In this document: one piece after another, positions 42,918 to 50,495 of the stretch
Layout: the number at the start of each line of letters is the position of its first letter
How positions within the stretch are numbered: the first letter of the stretch is position 1
Translations under genes and position numbers: made by a program
Notes under the pieces: model-generated
What the model was told of the DNA's origin: nothing
Database searches by the model: none
Seen by the model: only the letters and a program-made list of their open reading frames with translations
Source of the DNA: Bradyrhizobium sp. BTAi1
GTDB lineage: Bacteria; Pseudomonadota; Alphaproteobacteria; Rhizobiales; Xanthobacteraceae
Length of the DNA stretch: 64,000 bases
Direction of reading: 5' to 3'
NCBI RefSeq assembly: GCF_000015165.1
Contig: NC_009485.1
Coordinates: forward strand, 3,677,501 to 3,741,500

Positions 42918-44660
42918 ATGCCGCACGAAACACCTCTCATTGCGACCATCGTCGCCGGCCTTGGATTGGCCTTCGTCTTCGGAGCCCTTGCGCAGCGGTT
43001 CCGGTTCCCGCCGCTGGTCGGCTATCTCCTGGCCGGCGTCGCCGTCGGCCCGTTCACGCCGGGCTTCGTCGCCGACCAGGCGTTGGCGACCGAGCTCGCC
43101 GAGCTCGGCATCATCCTCTTGATGTTCGGTGTCGGCCTGCATTTCTCGCTGAAGGATCTGATGTCAGTGCGCGCCATCGCCGTGCCCGGCGCGATCGTGC
43201 AGATCACGGTGGCGACCCTGATGGGGATGGCTTTGAGCTGGGCGATGGGATGGTCGCTCGGCGGCGGCCTCGTCTTCGGCCTCGCGCTTTCGGTCGCCAG
43301 CACGGTGGTGCTGCTGCGCGCGCTGCAGGAGCGGCGGCTGATGGACACCGAGCGCGGCCGCATCGCAGTCGGCTGGCTGATCGTCGAGGACCTCGCGATG
43401 GTGCTGGCGCTGGTGCTGATCCCGGCCTTCGCCAGCCTGCAGAATGGCGACGGCGCGGCGGTCGCGGCCGATCCGCTGGCGGCACGCTTCGGCCTCGGGC
43501 TCACGGGCGTGCTGCTGCTGACCTTCGTCAAGATCGGCGTGTTCATGGCGCTGATGCTCGTGGTCGGCCGCCGGCTGATCCCGTGGATCCTGCACTACAT
43601 TGCCCATACCGGCTCGCGCGAGCTGTTTCGGCTGGCGGTGCTCGCGATCGCGCTCGGCGTCGCCTTCGGCTCGACCAAGCTGTTCGGGGTGTCGCTGGCG
43701 CTCGGCGCCTTCTTCGCCGGCATGATGCTCGGCGAGTCGCCGCTGAGCCAGCGCGCCGCACAGGAATCGCTGCCGCTGCGCGATGCCTTCGCGGTGCTGT
43801 TCTTCGTCTCGGCGGGCATGCTGTTCGATCCCGCCAGCATCATCCGCGAGCCCTGGCCGCTGCTTGCGACCCTTTTCATCATCCTGTTCGGCAAGTCGCT
43901 CGCCGCGTTCCTGATCGTGGTCGCGTTCCGGCATCCGGTCTCGACCGCGCTCACCATTTCCGCCAGTCTTGCCCAGATCGGCGAGTTCTCCTTCATCCTC
44001 GCCGAGATCGGCGGCGCCACGAACCTGCTGCCGAAGGCCGGCCGCGACCTGATCCTGGCCGGTGCCATCATCTCGATCATGCTCAATCCGCTGCTGTTCG
44101 CGGGCCTCGACTGGCTGCTGCCGCGGCTGGAGCGCCGCCGCAATGATCCAGCCACGCCGGCGGCGGCGCCGCCGGCCGAGATCCCGGCGACCGCGCTCAC
44201 CGAGCACACGATCATCGTCGGCTATGGCCGCGTCGGCCGGCTGGTCGGCGAGGCCCTCCGGCAGCGCGGCCACGCTTTGCTGGCCGTGGAGACGTCGGAC
44301 GACATCCTCAAGCCATTGAAGGACGAGGGCGTCGAGACCATCACGGGCAATGCCGCGGCCAGCCACGTGCTGCGCGCAACCAATCCAGCCGGCGCCCATG
44401 CGCTCGTCATCGCCATCCCCGAGGCGTTCGAGGCCGGGCAGATCGTCGAGCAGGCGCGCGCCGCCAACCCCGCGCTGCACATCGTGGCGCGGGCGCATTC
44501 CGACGCCGAGGTCGAGCATCTCAAGTCGCTCGGCGCCGACGTCGTCATCATGGGCGAGCGCGAGATCGCACGCGGCATGATCGAGGAGCTGGGCACCAGG
44601 CCGCCCGACGCCGCGCCCGCGCTGGTGCCGCACCGGCCGGCGGAGCAGGTGCAGGTGTGA
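42918..44660 (+). CDS. ybaL: Cation:proton antiporter with RCK/TrkA-N domain (YbaL type)
   Basis: A 580-residue CPA2-family protein. Residues 1-390 form about 12 membrane helices with PLVGYLLAGVAVGPFTPGFV, ELGIILLMFGVGLHFSLKDL, VGWLIVEDLAMVLALVLIPA and GALFAGMMLGES-like GAFFAGMMLGESPLSQRAAQ. Residues ~415-540 are a TrkA-N domain (IIVGYGRVGRLVGEALRQRG) that binds NAD(H) or nucleotides. It follows E. coli YbaL closely through the whole length. It exports K+ or Na+ in exchange for protons. The ATG at 42918 is taken by comparison with YbaL; a GTG at 42903 is in frame. Confidence 0.92.
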   Translation: MPHETPLIATIVAGLGLAFVFGALAQRFRFPPLVGYLLAGVAVGPFTPGFVADQALATELAELGIILLMFGVGLHFSLKDLMSVRAIAVPGAIVQITVATLMGMALSWAMGWSLGGGLVFGLALSVASTVVLLRALQERRLMDTERGRIAVGWLIVEDLAMVLALVLIPAFASLQNGDGAAVAADPLAARFGLGLTGVLLLTFVKIGVFMALMLVVGRRLIPWILHYIAHTGSRELFRLAVLAIALGVAFGSTKLFGVSLALGAFFAGMMLGESPLSQRAAQESLPLRDAFAVLFFVSAGMLFDPASIIREPWPLLATLFIILFGKSLAAFLIVVAFRHPVSTALTISASLAQIGEFSFILAEIGGATNLLPKAGRDLILAGAIISIMLNPLLFAGLDWLLPRLERRRNDPATPAAAPPAEIPATALTEHTIIVGYGRVGRLVGEALRQRGHALLAVETSDDILKPLKDEGVETITGNAAASHVLRATNPAGAHALVIAIPEAFEAGQIVEQARAANPALHIVARAHSDAEVEHLKSLGADVVIMGEREIARGMIEELGTRPPDAAPALVPHRPAEQVQV

Positions 44661-44673
44661 GGTCGTTGTCTTG

Positions 44674-44733
44674 TAGCCCGGATGAGCAGATGCCTGCGCC
44701 CTTGCGGGCGCAGGCTGTCGCTCATCCGGGCTA
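44674..44733. repeat. Short palindromic repeat, AGCCCGGATGAG family, copy 3
   Basis: TAGCCCGGATGAGC and GCTCATCCGGGCTA are inverted ends, and an inner hairpin GCCTGCGCCC/GGGCGCAGGC is present. The whole folds as one long stem between convergent genes, so it may act as a terminator for both. Confidence 0.8.
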
Positions 44734-44753
44734 GATGAGGAGCGACCTCGCGC

Positions 44754-45179
44754 TCACTCCGGCATCATCGCGCCGGAGCCGCCGAACTCGGCCGGAAAGT
44801 CCTTCAGCTTCGGCAGGCCGTCTTTGATCGGCAGTACGCTCTCCGCATAGTTGACATGGACTCCCGGCGTGAACTTCAAGGTCGGGATGGTCGCGGCATA
44901 GACGTCGATCATGCCGAGCGGCGGGTGGTCGGTCATCAGATGCCCGCCACACTTGGTGCAGTATTTGCGGTGGCTCATGTCGGTCTTGTGATAGGTACCG
45001 ATCGCATCCGCGCCCTTGGTCACGCGGACATTCGCCGGCTTCCACAAGGTGAAAGCATTGACCGGGCCCGCCGACCACGAGCGGCAGGACGAGCAATGGC
45101 AATAGCCCATCGCCTCCGGCTCGCCATCGGCCTCGAGCTCGACCGCGCCGCAGAAGCATTTGCCCTGATAGAGCGTCAT
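44754..45179 (-). CDS. GFA-family (Mss4-fold) zinc protein
   Basis: A 141-residue protein. Zinc cysteines are in GKCFCGAVELEADGEPEAMG, YCHCSSCRSWSAGPVNAF and KYCTKCGGHLMTDHPPLG. It differs from the GFA protein at 26636 in length and C-terminus (AEFGGSGAMMPE), so it is a separate subfamily and not a recent duplicate. The ATG at 45179 has GGAG nine bases upstream. No reaction can be assigned. Confidence 0.9.
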   Translation of the reverse strand: MTLYQGKCFCGAVELEADGEPEAMGYCHCSSCRSWSAGPVNAFTLWKPANVRVTKGADAIGTYHKTDMSHRKYCTKCGGHLMTDHPPLGMIDVYAATIPTLKFTPGVHVNYAESVLPIKDGLPKLKDFPAEFGGSGAMMPE

Positions 45180-45561
45180 GACAGCGTTCTCCCTGTGTGT
45201 TGTTTTTGGATCTTGGGCGGACATGCTGACACAGCTCGGCGGCGAAAGGGAATCGCAGAATGCGCGTCAGCGCAGGGAACATCTGGTGCAGCGCAGCGGC
45301 TGACGTCGCTGATCGTCCGCACGGCGGAATGTGGCTTGAGTAACTCCGTCATGCGCGGGCTTGTCCCGCGCATCCACGTCGTTCCTCGGGGGAGGACGGA
45401 CGTAGATGGCACGAGCCCGGCCATACGAGGAGGGGGACATCTGTCGTGACGTCGGAAGGCCGTATGCGCTGCGCATGGCCCCATACGCGCACGCCGCTTG
45501 CCCCGGAACCCGGGTGCCGTTAGCTCCTGGCACAACAACGAACGAGGGAGACGGCGCCGCG
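45180..45561. other. Intergenic with a short palindromic repeat
   Basis: No gene is recognised. Positions 45347-45380 carry CGTCATGCGCGGGCTTGTCC followed by CGCGCATCCACG, a small dispersed hairpin element common in Bradyrhizobium-type genomes. The ribosome site GAGGGAG of the CoA-transferase gene lies at the right end. Confidence 0.55.
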
Positions 45562-46767
45562 ATGGGACCGCTTGCGGGCATCAAGGTCATCGACATGACC
45601 ACCGTGCTGATGGGGCCGTATGCCGCCCAGACGCTTGGCGATTACGGCGCCGACGTCATCAAGGTGGAATCGCCCGAGGGCGACGTCACCCGCAAGATCG
45701 GTCCATGGCACCATCCCGGCATGGGACCGGTGTTCCTCAACACCAACCGCAGCAAGCGCGTGATCTGCCTCGACCTGAAGAAGCCGGCCGGCCGAGAGGC
45801 CGTGCTGCGCATGGTCAAGGACGCCGACGTGCTCCTCTATAACATCCGTCCCCAGGCGATGGCGCGGCTGAACCTCGGCTACGACGTGGTGTCTGCGCTC
45901 AATCCGCGGCTGGTCTATGCCGGCGTGTTCGGCTTTGGTCAGGACGGACCCTATGCGGCAAAACCGGCCTATGACGATCTGATCCAGGGCGGGGCGGCTT
46001 TGTCGCATCTGATGGCGGTGGCCGGCGACGGCACGCCGCGCTATGTGCCGAATGCGCTGGTGGACCGCATCGTCGGGCTCACCGCCGTCGGCGCGATCTG
46101 CGCCAGCCTCGTGCATCGCGACCGCAACGGACGCGGCCAGCGCCTGGACGTGCCGATGTTCGAAACCATGTCGGCTTTCATCATGGGCGATCACATGGGC
46201 GGGCTGACCTACGCCCCGCCGCTCGACCGCGGTGGCTATGCCCGGCATCTGTCGCCGGACCGCCGGCCTTACAAGACCGCCGACGGCTACATCTGCGTCA
46301 TCGTCTACAACGACAAGCAATGGGACGCGTTCTTCACTGCGTCAGGCCGCCCCGACCTGCGCGCCGACGACCGCTTCAACAGCTTTGCCCGGCGTGCCGC
46401 GAATATCGACCTCGTCTATGCCGAGCTCGCCCGCATCTTCGAAACGCGCAGCACGGCCGAATGGACTGATCTGCTGGATGCGGCCGACATCCCGGTCATG
46501 CCGATGCACGACCTCGAGAGCCTGCTGCACGATCCGCATCTTGTCGCGACTGATTTCTTTCCTATCGTCCAGCATCCCACCGAAGGCCAGATCCGCAGCA
46601 CCCGCGTCTCGGCGACCTGGTCGGAAACCAAGGCTGAGCCGCAGCGTCTGGCGGCGCGGCCGAACGAGCATGGCGAGGAGATCCTGCGCGAGCTGGGTTT
46701 CTCGCATGACGAGATCGTCGCAATGATCCGCGACGGCGCAACGACCCCGCCGCCTGCAAAGGAGTGA
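45562..46767 (+). CDS. CaiB/BaiF-type CoA-transferase
   Basis: A 401-residue class III CoA-transferase that moves CoA from one carboxylic acid thioester to another. LAGIKVIDMTTVLMGPYAAQ and TLGDYGADVIKVESPEGDVT are the opening signatures; the catalytic Asp is expected in AYDDLIQGGAALSHLMA, and QRLDVPMFETMSAFIMGDHM is also characteristic. It begins a four-gene group with only 4-base gaps or overlaps around the next gene, and likely activates a free acid for oxidation by the following acyl-CoA dehydrogenase. Confidence 0.9.
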   Translation: MGPLAGIKVIDMTTVLMGPYAAQTLGDYGADVIKVESPEGDVTRKIGPWHHPGMGPVFLNTNRSKRVICLDLKKPAGREAVLRMVKDADVLLYNIRPQAMARLNLGYDVVSALNPRLVYAGVFGFGQDGPYAAKPAYDDLIQGGAALSHLMAVAGDGTPRYVPNALVDRIVGLTAVGAICASLVHRDRNGRGQRLDVPMFETMSAFIMGDHMGGLTYAPPLDRGGYARHLSPDRRPYKTADGYICVIVYNDKQWDAFFTASGRPDLRADDRFNSFARRAANIDLVYAELARIFETRSTAEWTDLLDAADIPVMPMHDLESLLHDPHLVATDFFPIVQHPTEGQIRSTRVSATWSETKAEPQRLAARPNEHGEEILRELGFSHDEIVAMIRDGATTPPPAKE

Positions 46768-46771
46768 CCCG

Positions 46772-47938
46772 ATGGATTTCGCGCTCTCCGCCAACCAGGA
46801 CTCGATCCGCGATGCGGTGGCCAGGATCTGTGCCCGGTTCGACGACGCCTACTGGCTGAAGAAGGACAAGGAGGGCGGCTTTCCCGCCGACTTCCACAAG
46901 GCGCTGGCCGACGCCGGCTGGCTCGGCATCTGCATTCCGGAAGCGTATGGCGGTTCCGGTCTCGGCATTCTCGATGCCGCGATCATGATGCGCACGATCG
47001 CGGAGTCCGGCGCCGGCATGAGCGGCGCCTCGGCGATCCACATGAACGTGTTCGGGCTCAATCCGGTCGTCGTGTTCGGCACCAAGGAGCAGTGCGCGCG
47101 GATGCTGCCGGGCATCGTCGATGGCAGCGAGAAGGCGTGCTTCGCGGTGACCGAGCCGAACACCGGCCTCAATACGACGCAGCTGAAGACCCGCGCGGTG
47201 CGCAAGGGCGACCGCTACGTTGTCAATGGCCAAAAGGTATGGATCTCGACCGCGCAGGTCGCCGAGAAGATCCTGCTGCTCGCGCGCACCACGCCGCTCG
47301 AGGAGGTCAAGCGCCCGACTCACGGACTGAGCCTGTTCTACACGGATTTCGACCGCAGCCGCATCAAGGTGCACGAGATCGAGAAGATGGGCCGCAAGCC
47401 GGTCGACTCCAACGAGCTGTTCTTCGAAGATTTCGAGATTCCGGTCGAGGATCGCTTGGGCGAGGAGGGGCGGGGCTTCGACTACATCCTGCACGGCATG
47501 AACCCCGAGCGTATCCTCATTGCTGCAGAGGCCGTCGGTCTCGGCCATCTCGCGCTGTCGCGCGCCTCGGCCTATGCGCGGACGCGTAACGTGTTCAACC
47601 GGCCGATCGGCCAGAACCAGGGCATCCAGCATCCTCTGGCAAAGAACTGGATGGAGCTGGAAGCGGCGTGGCTGATGGTGCTGCAGGCCGGCTGGCAATA
47701 CGACCAGGGCATGGCCTGCGGGCCGGCGGCGAATGCCGCGAAGTATCTCGCCGCCGAGGCCGGCTTCCACGCCTGCGAGCAGGCGGTCATGACCCATGGC
47801 GGCTTCGGCTACGCGCGTGAGTATCATGTCGAGCGATACCTCCGCGAATCCCTGATCCCCCGCATCGCCCCGATCAGCCCGCAGCTGATCTTGGCCTTCA
47901 TCGCCGAGAAGGTCCTCGGTATGCCAAAATCGTATTGA
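46772..47938 (+). CDS. Acyl-CoA dehydrogenase
   Basis: A 388-residue FAD enzyme that introduces a 2,3-double bond into an acyl-CoA. FAD and substrate segments are CFAVTEPNTGLNTTQLKTRA and VVNGQKVWISTAQVAEKILL; the C-terminal helix QAVMTHGGFGYAREYHVERY is clear. The usual EGTNE segment that carries the catalytic Glu is PRIAPISPQLI here, a known variant branch in which the base lies elsewhere. It starts four bases after the CoA-transferase stop. Confidence 0.9.
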   Translation: MDFALSANQDSIRDAVARICARFDDAYWLKKDKEGGFPADFHKALADAGWLGICIPEAYGGSGLGILDAAIMMRTIAESGAGMSGASAIHMNVFGLNPVVVFGTKEQCARMLPGIVDGSEKACFAVTEPNTGLNTTQLKTRAVRKGDRYVVNGQKVWISTAQVAEKILLLARTTPLEEVKRPTHGLSLFYTDFDRSRIKVHEIEKMGRKPVDSNELFFEDFEIPVEDRLGEEGRGFDYILHGMNPERILIAAEAVGLGHLALSRASAYARTRNVFNRPIGQNQGIQHPLAKNWMELEAAWLMVLQAGWQYDQGMACGPAANAAKYLAAEAGFHACEQAVMTHGGFGYAREYHVERYLRESLIPRIAPISPQLILAFIAEKVLGMPKSY

Positions 47939-48341
47939 GATGAGTTCTTGCTGAGATGTTGAGCGCAATCATCAGGGACGCACGATACCCGTATTCCCTC
48001 CCTTGTGGGGGAGGGACAGGGAGGGCGGTCCCCTACGGGGACTCGTCGTATGAGGATACCGGCGTCGGTCGATTTTCCGGACTGGCCGACGTGAGCACAT
48101 GCCCCGGGGCTCGCGGGGGGCTCGCCTCTCCCCGCGTGCGGGGAGAGGCCGGATTGCATCGAAGATGCAATCCGGGTGAGGGGAACTCTCCACGCACTGA
48201 ACTCGTGGAGAGTTCTCCTCTCCCCGCGCACGGAGAGAGGGGGCGCACCGCCCGCGTCGCACAATCTCGGGTCAAGCTACAGGGGGCCGACACGACCCTG
48301 TGCGCAGTGAGGGAAGCGCAGCGGCACTCGGGGCTGGCGCC
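47939..48341. other. Intergenic with repeated palindromic elements
   Basis: The gap holds CTCCCTTGTGGGGGAGGGAC near 47998, then from 48125 a composite of hairpins: CCTCTCCCCGCGTGCGGGG with GGATTGCATC/GATGCAATCC and a CTCTCCACG/CGTGGAGAG stem to about 48240. These blocks are of the kind dispersed between genes in Bradyrhizobium-type chromosomes. No coding frame is credible. They separate the acyl-CoA dehydrogenase from the thiolase-like gene. Confidence 0.65.
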
Positions 48342-49478
48342 ATGACCTACATCACCGGCACCGGCCTCACCGCGTTTGGCAAGCACGATGGGCGCTCGTC
48401 GCTCGATTTGATGAGCATGGCAGCACAGCTCGCGCTCGACGATGCCGGGCTCACGCGGCGCGACATTGACGGCATCCTGTGCGGATACTCCACCGTGTCG
48501 CCGCACATCATGCTCGCGACCGTGTTCGCCGAGCATTTCGGCATCACGCCGTCCTATGCTCACGCCGTGCAGGTCGGCGGCGCCACCGGGCTCGCAATGG
48601 TGATGCTGGCGCATCATCTGGTCGAGGCCGGCGTGGTCAGGCACATGCTCGTCGTCGCTGGCGAGAACCGCCTCACCGGGCAGAGCCGCGATGCGTCGAT
48701 CCAGGCTTTGGCGCAGGTCGGGCATCCCGTCTACGAACTGCCGCTGGGACCGACCATCCCCGCATATTACGGTCTCGTCGCCTCGCGTTACATGCATGAA
48801 CATGGCGTCACCGAGCAGGACCTTGCCGAATTCGCGGTGCTGATGCGCACGCATGCGCTCGACCATCCCGGCGCCCAGTTCCATGATCCGATCACGGTGG
48901 CTGACGTCATGGCATCCAAGCCGGTGGCGCGGCCCCTGAAGCTGCTCGACTGCTGCCCGGTGTCCGATGGCGGCGCGGCCACCATCGTCAGCCGCGAACC
49001 GACCGGAGCCGCAGCGGTGCGTGTGCGCGGCTGTGCCCAGGCGCACACGCATCAACACATCACGGCGGCGCCGGCGCTGAGCAACCTCGGGGCCGAGATC
49101 GCGATCACGAAGGCCAAAGCCGCTGCCGGGGTCGAGATCGTCGATGTCGACTACGCGGCGGTCTATGACAGTTTCACGATCACGCTCTGCATGCTGCTCG
49201 AGGATCTCGGTCTGGCCGGCCGTGGCGAGGCGGCTGCGCGTGTCAGGGCCGGCCATTTTGGCCGTGCGGGCGCGGTGCCGCTCAACACCCATGGCGGGCT
49301 GTTGAGCTATGGCCATTGCGGCGTCGGCGGCGCGATGGCGCATCTCAACGAGGCGCATCTGCAAATGACGGGACGGGCCGGCCACCGGCAGGTGCGCGAG
49401 GCGTCGCTGTCGCTGCTGCATGGCGATGGCGGCGTGCTGTCGTCGCATGTCAGCATGTTCTGGGAGCGGGTGCGATGA
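48342..49478 (+). CDS. Thiolase-like protein lacking the nucleophilic Cys (Ltp/SCP-x type)
   Basis: A 378-residue thiolase-fold protein. The fold is clear: YITGTGLTAFGKHDGRSSLD, ALDDAGLTRRDIDGILCGYS, and a C-terminal GLLSYGHCGVGGAMAHLNEA in place of the GHPxGxTG segment. At the nucleophile position it reads QVGGATGLAMV, where active thiolases have C-A-S/T-G, so the Cys is replaced by Gly. Ltp2-type proteins with this loss act as retro-aldolases on steroid or other side-chain CoA thioesters, together with a DUF35 partner; the next gene is such a partner and overlaps by four bases. The start ATG is at 48342. Confidence 0.82.
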   Translation: MTYITGTGLTAFGKHDGRSSLDLMSMAAQLALDDAGLTRRDIDGILCGYSTVSPHIMLATVFAEHFGITPSYAHAVQVGGATGLAMVMLAHHLVEAGVVRHMLVVAGENRLTGQSRDASIQALAQVGHPVYELPLGPTIPAYYGLVASRYMHEHGVTEQDLAEFAVLMRTHALDHPGAQFHDPITVADVMASKPVARPLKLLDCCPVSDGGAATIVSREPTGAAAVRVRGCAQAHTHQHITAAPALSNLGAEIAITKAKAAAGVEIVDVDYAAVYDSFTITLCMLLEDLGLAGRGEAAARVRAGHFGRAGAVPLNTHGGLLSYGHCGVGGAMAHLNEAHLQMTGRAGHRQVREASLSLLHGDGGVLSSHVSMFWERVR

Positions 49479-49831
49479 GCGAGGCGGCTGACTGGACCCG
49501 GGGTGAGGCCGTGATTCGCTACCAGCGCTGCGAGTCGTGCTCTCACCTGCAGTACTTCCGGCGCAGCTTCTGTTCGGCCTGCGGCTCGGCGGCCGTCACC
49601 GACCACCAGGCGAGCGGTATGGGCACCGTCTACGCGACATCATCGGTCTGCCGGGCTGCAACGCCGGAGACGCGCGCCCATGTGCCTTACAACATCGTGC
49701 TCGTGGATATGCGCGAGGGCTTTCGGATGATGGCCCATGGCGACCATGATCTTGCGATCGGCGACGGGGTCGAAGTCCGCTTCGTCGCCTTCGCAGGCGG
49801 CACCGTGCCATATTTCGGCAAAACGGAATGA
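49475..49831 (+). CDS. Zn-ribbon OB-fold protein (DUF35), partner of the thiolase-like protein
   Basis: A 118-residue protein with a four-Cys zinc ribbon (RCESCSHLQYFRRSFCSACG) followed by an OB-fold domain (GMGTVYATSSVCRAA, IVLVDMREGFRMMAHGDHDL, VEVRFVAFAGGTVPYF). DUF35 proteins bind acyl-CoA thioesters and assemble with thiolase-like enzymes or hydratases. The ATG overlaps the stop of the thiolase-like gene by four bases (ATGA), so a stable complex is likely. Confidence 0.9.
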   Translation: MSEAADWTRGEAVIRYQRCESCSHLQYFRRSFCSACGSAAVTDHQASGMGTVYATSSVCRAATPETRAHVPYNIVLVDMREGFRMMAHGDHDLAIGDGVEVRFVAFAGGTVPYFGKTE

Positions 49832-50066
49832 GGTTGTGCGGCCGATGCACATCCGGACGGGCCGACCGCGGGCGGCCGAGGCGGGAACGATACGCAATAC
49901 AGTTATTTCGTCCCGACCCGGATCGCCGCGCGATTGACGCAAAACGCTTACGCTACGCCTACCAACTCAAACGCAACTCAACTCGGTCGTTCGCGTGAGC
50001 AATCAAGCCCACATTCCTATCGACGGGCGATGAAGCAGCTGCGACGCAGAACCTCCAGACAGCCCT

Positions 50067-50168
50067 TCATCGCCCGTAGAACAGGACGCTGGCGATGACG
50101 ATCATCGAGGTCACCGCCAGCATGTGTGCAAGTGCTTCCGATGTCGCCCTCTTTGTGGCTTCCTTCAT
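50067..50168 (-). CDS. Small membrane peptide (33 aa)
   Basis: A short frame, MKEATKRATSEALAHMLAVT then SMIVIASVLFYGR, with a basic N-terminus and one hydrophobic helix. GGGAGGAAACGGC precedes the ATG at 50168 with good spacing, which is the main support. It stands alone in a 660-base gap. It could be a regulatory membrane peptide or a toxin-like peptide; nothing distinguishes these. Confidence 0.45.
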   Translation of the reverse strand: MKEATKRATSEALAHMLAVTSMIVIASVLFYGR

Positions 50169-50495
50169 GCCGTTTCCTCCCTGGACACTGGACACGACTC
50201 TCCGTTGCGCAAATACACACGCGACGGTCGGCTGGAATTTACTCGGAACACCCCACGTCGACGTCCGCTTCGCGAGTCCCCACTCGGCGTCGATCGACAC
50301 TAGGGAACATCGTCGGCCAATGCGGCGCGAATTGGGCTCGCTTATGGTTGTCCTGCGACCGAGTCCCGGTAACGTTTGGGCGAGGCCGTACAAATACGAG
50401 TCATGAAAATCGGCCTTCAGAGACCATCCGGCGGCACGAGCCGCCATTCCAGGTCCAGGCGAAGCCTGCCGTCGCGTGACGTTTCGATGACGGAC
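50169..50495. other. Intergenic, no gene recognised
   Basis: Between the small membrane peptide and the end of the glutaminase gene. Probably contains the promoter of the small peptide gene; no convincing -35/-10 pair, repeat or T-rich terminator is visible. Confidence 0.45.

Noticed and set aside
43164-44633. A 489-codon minus-strand frame opposite ybaL
   Set aside because: Antisense shadow with no domain; ybaL matches its family end to end.
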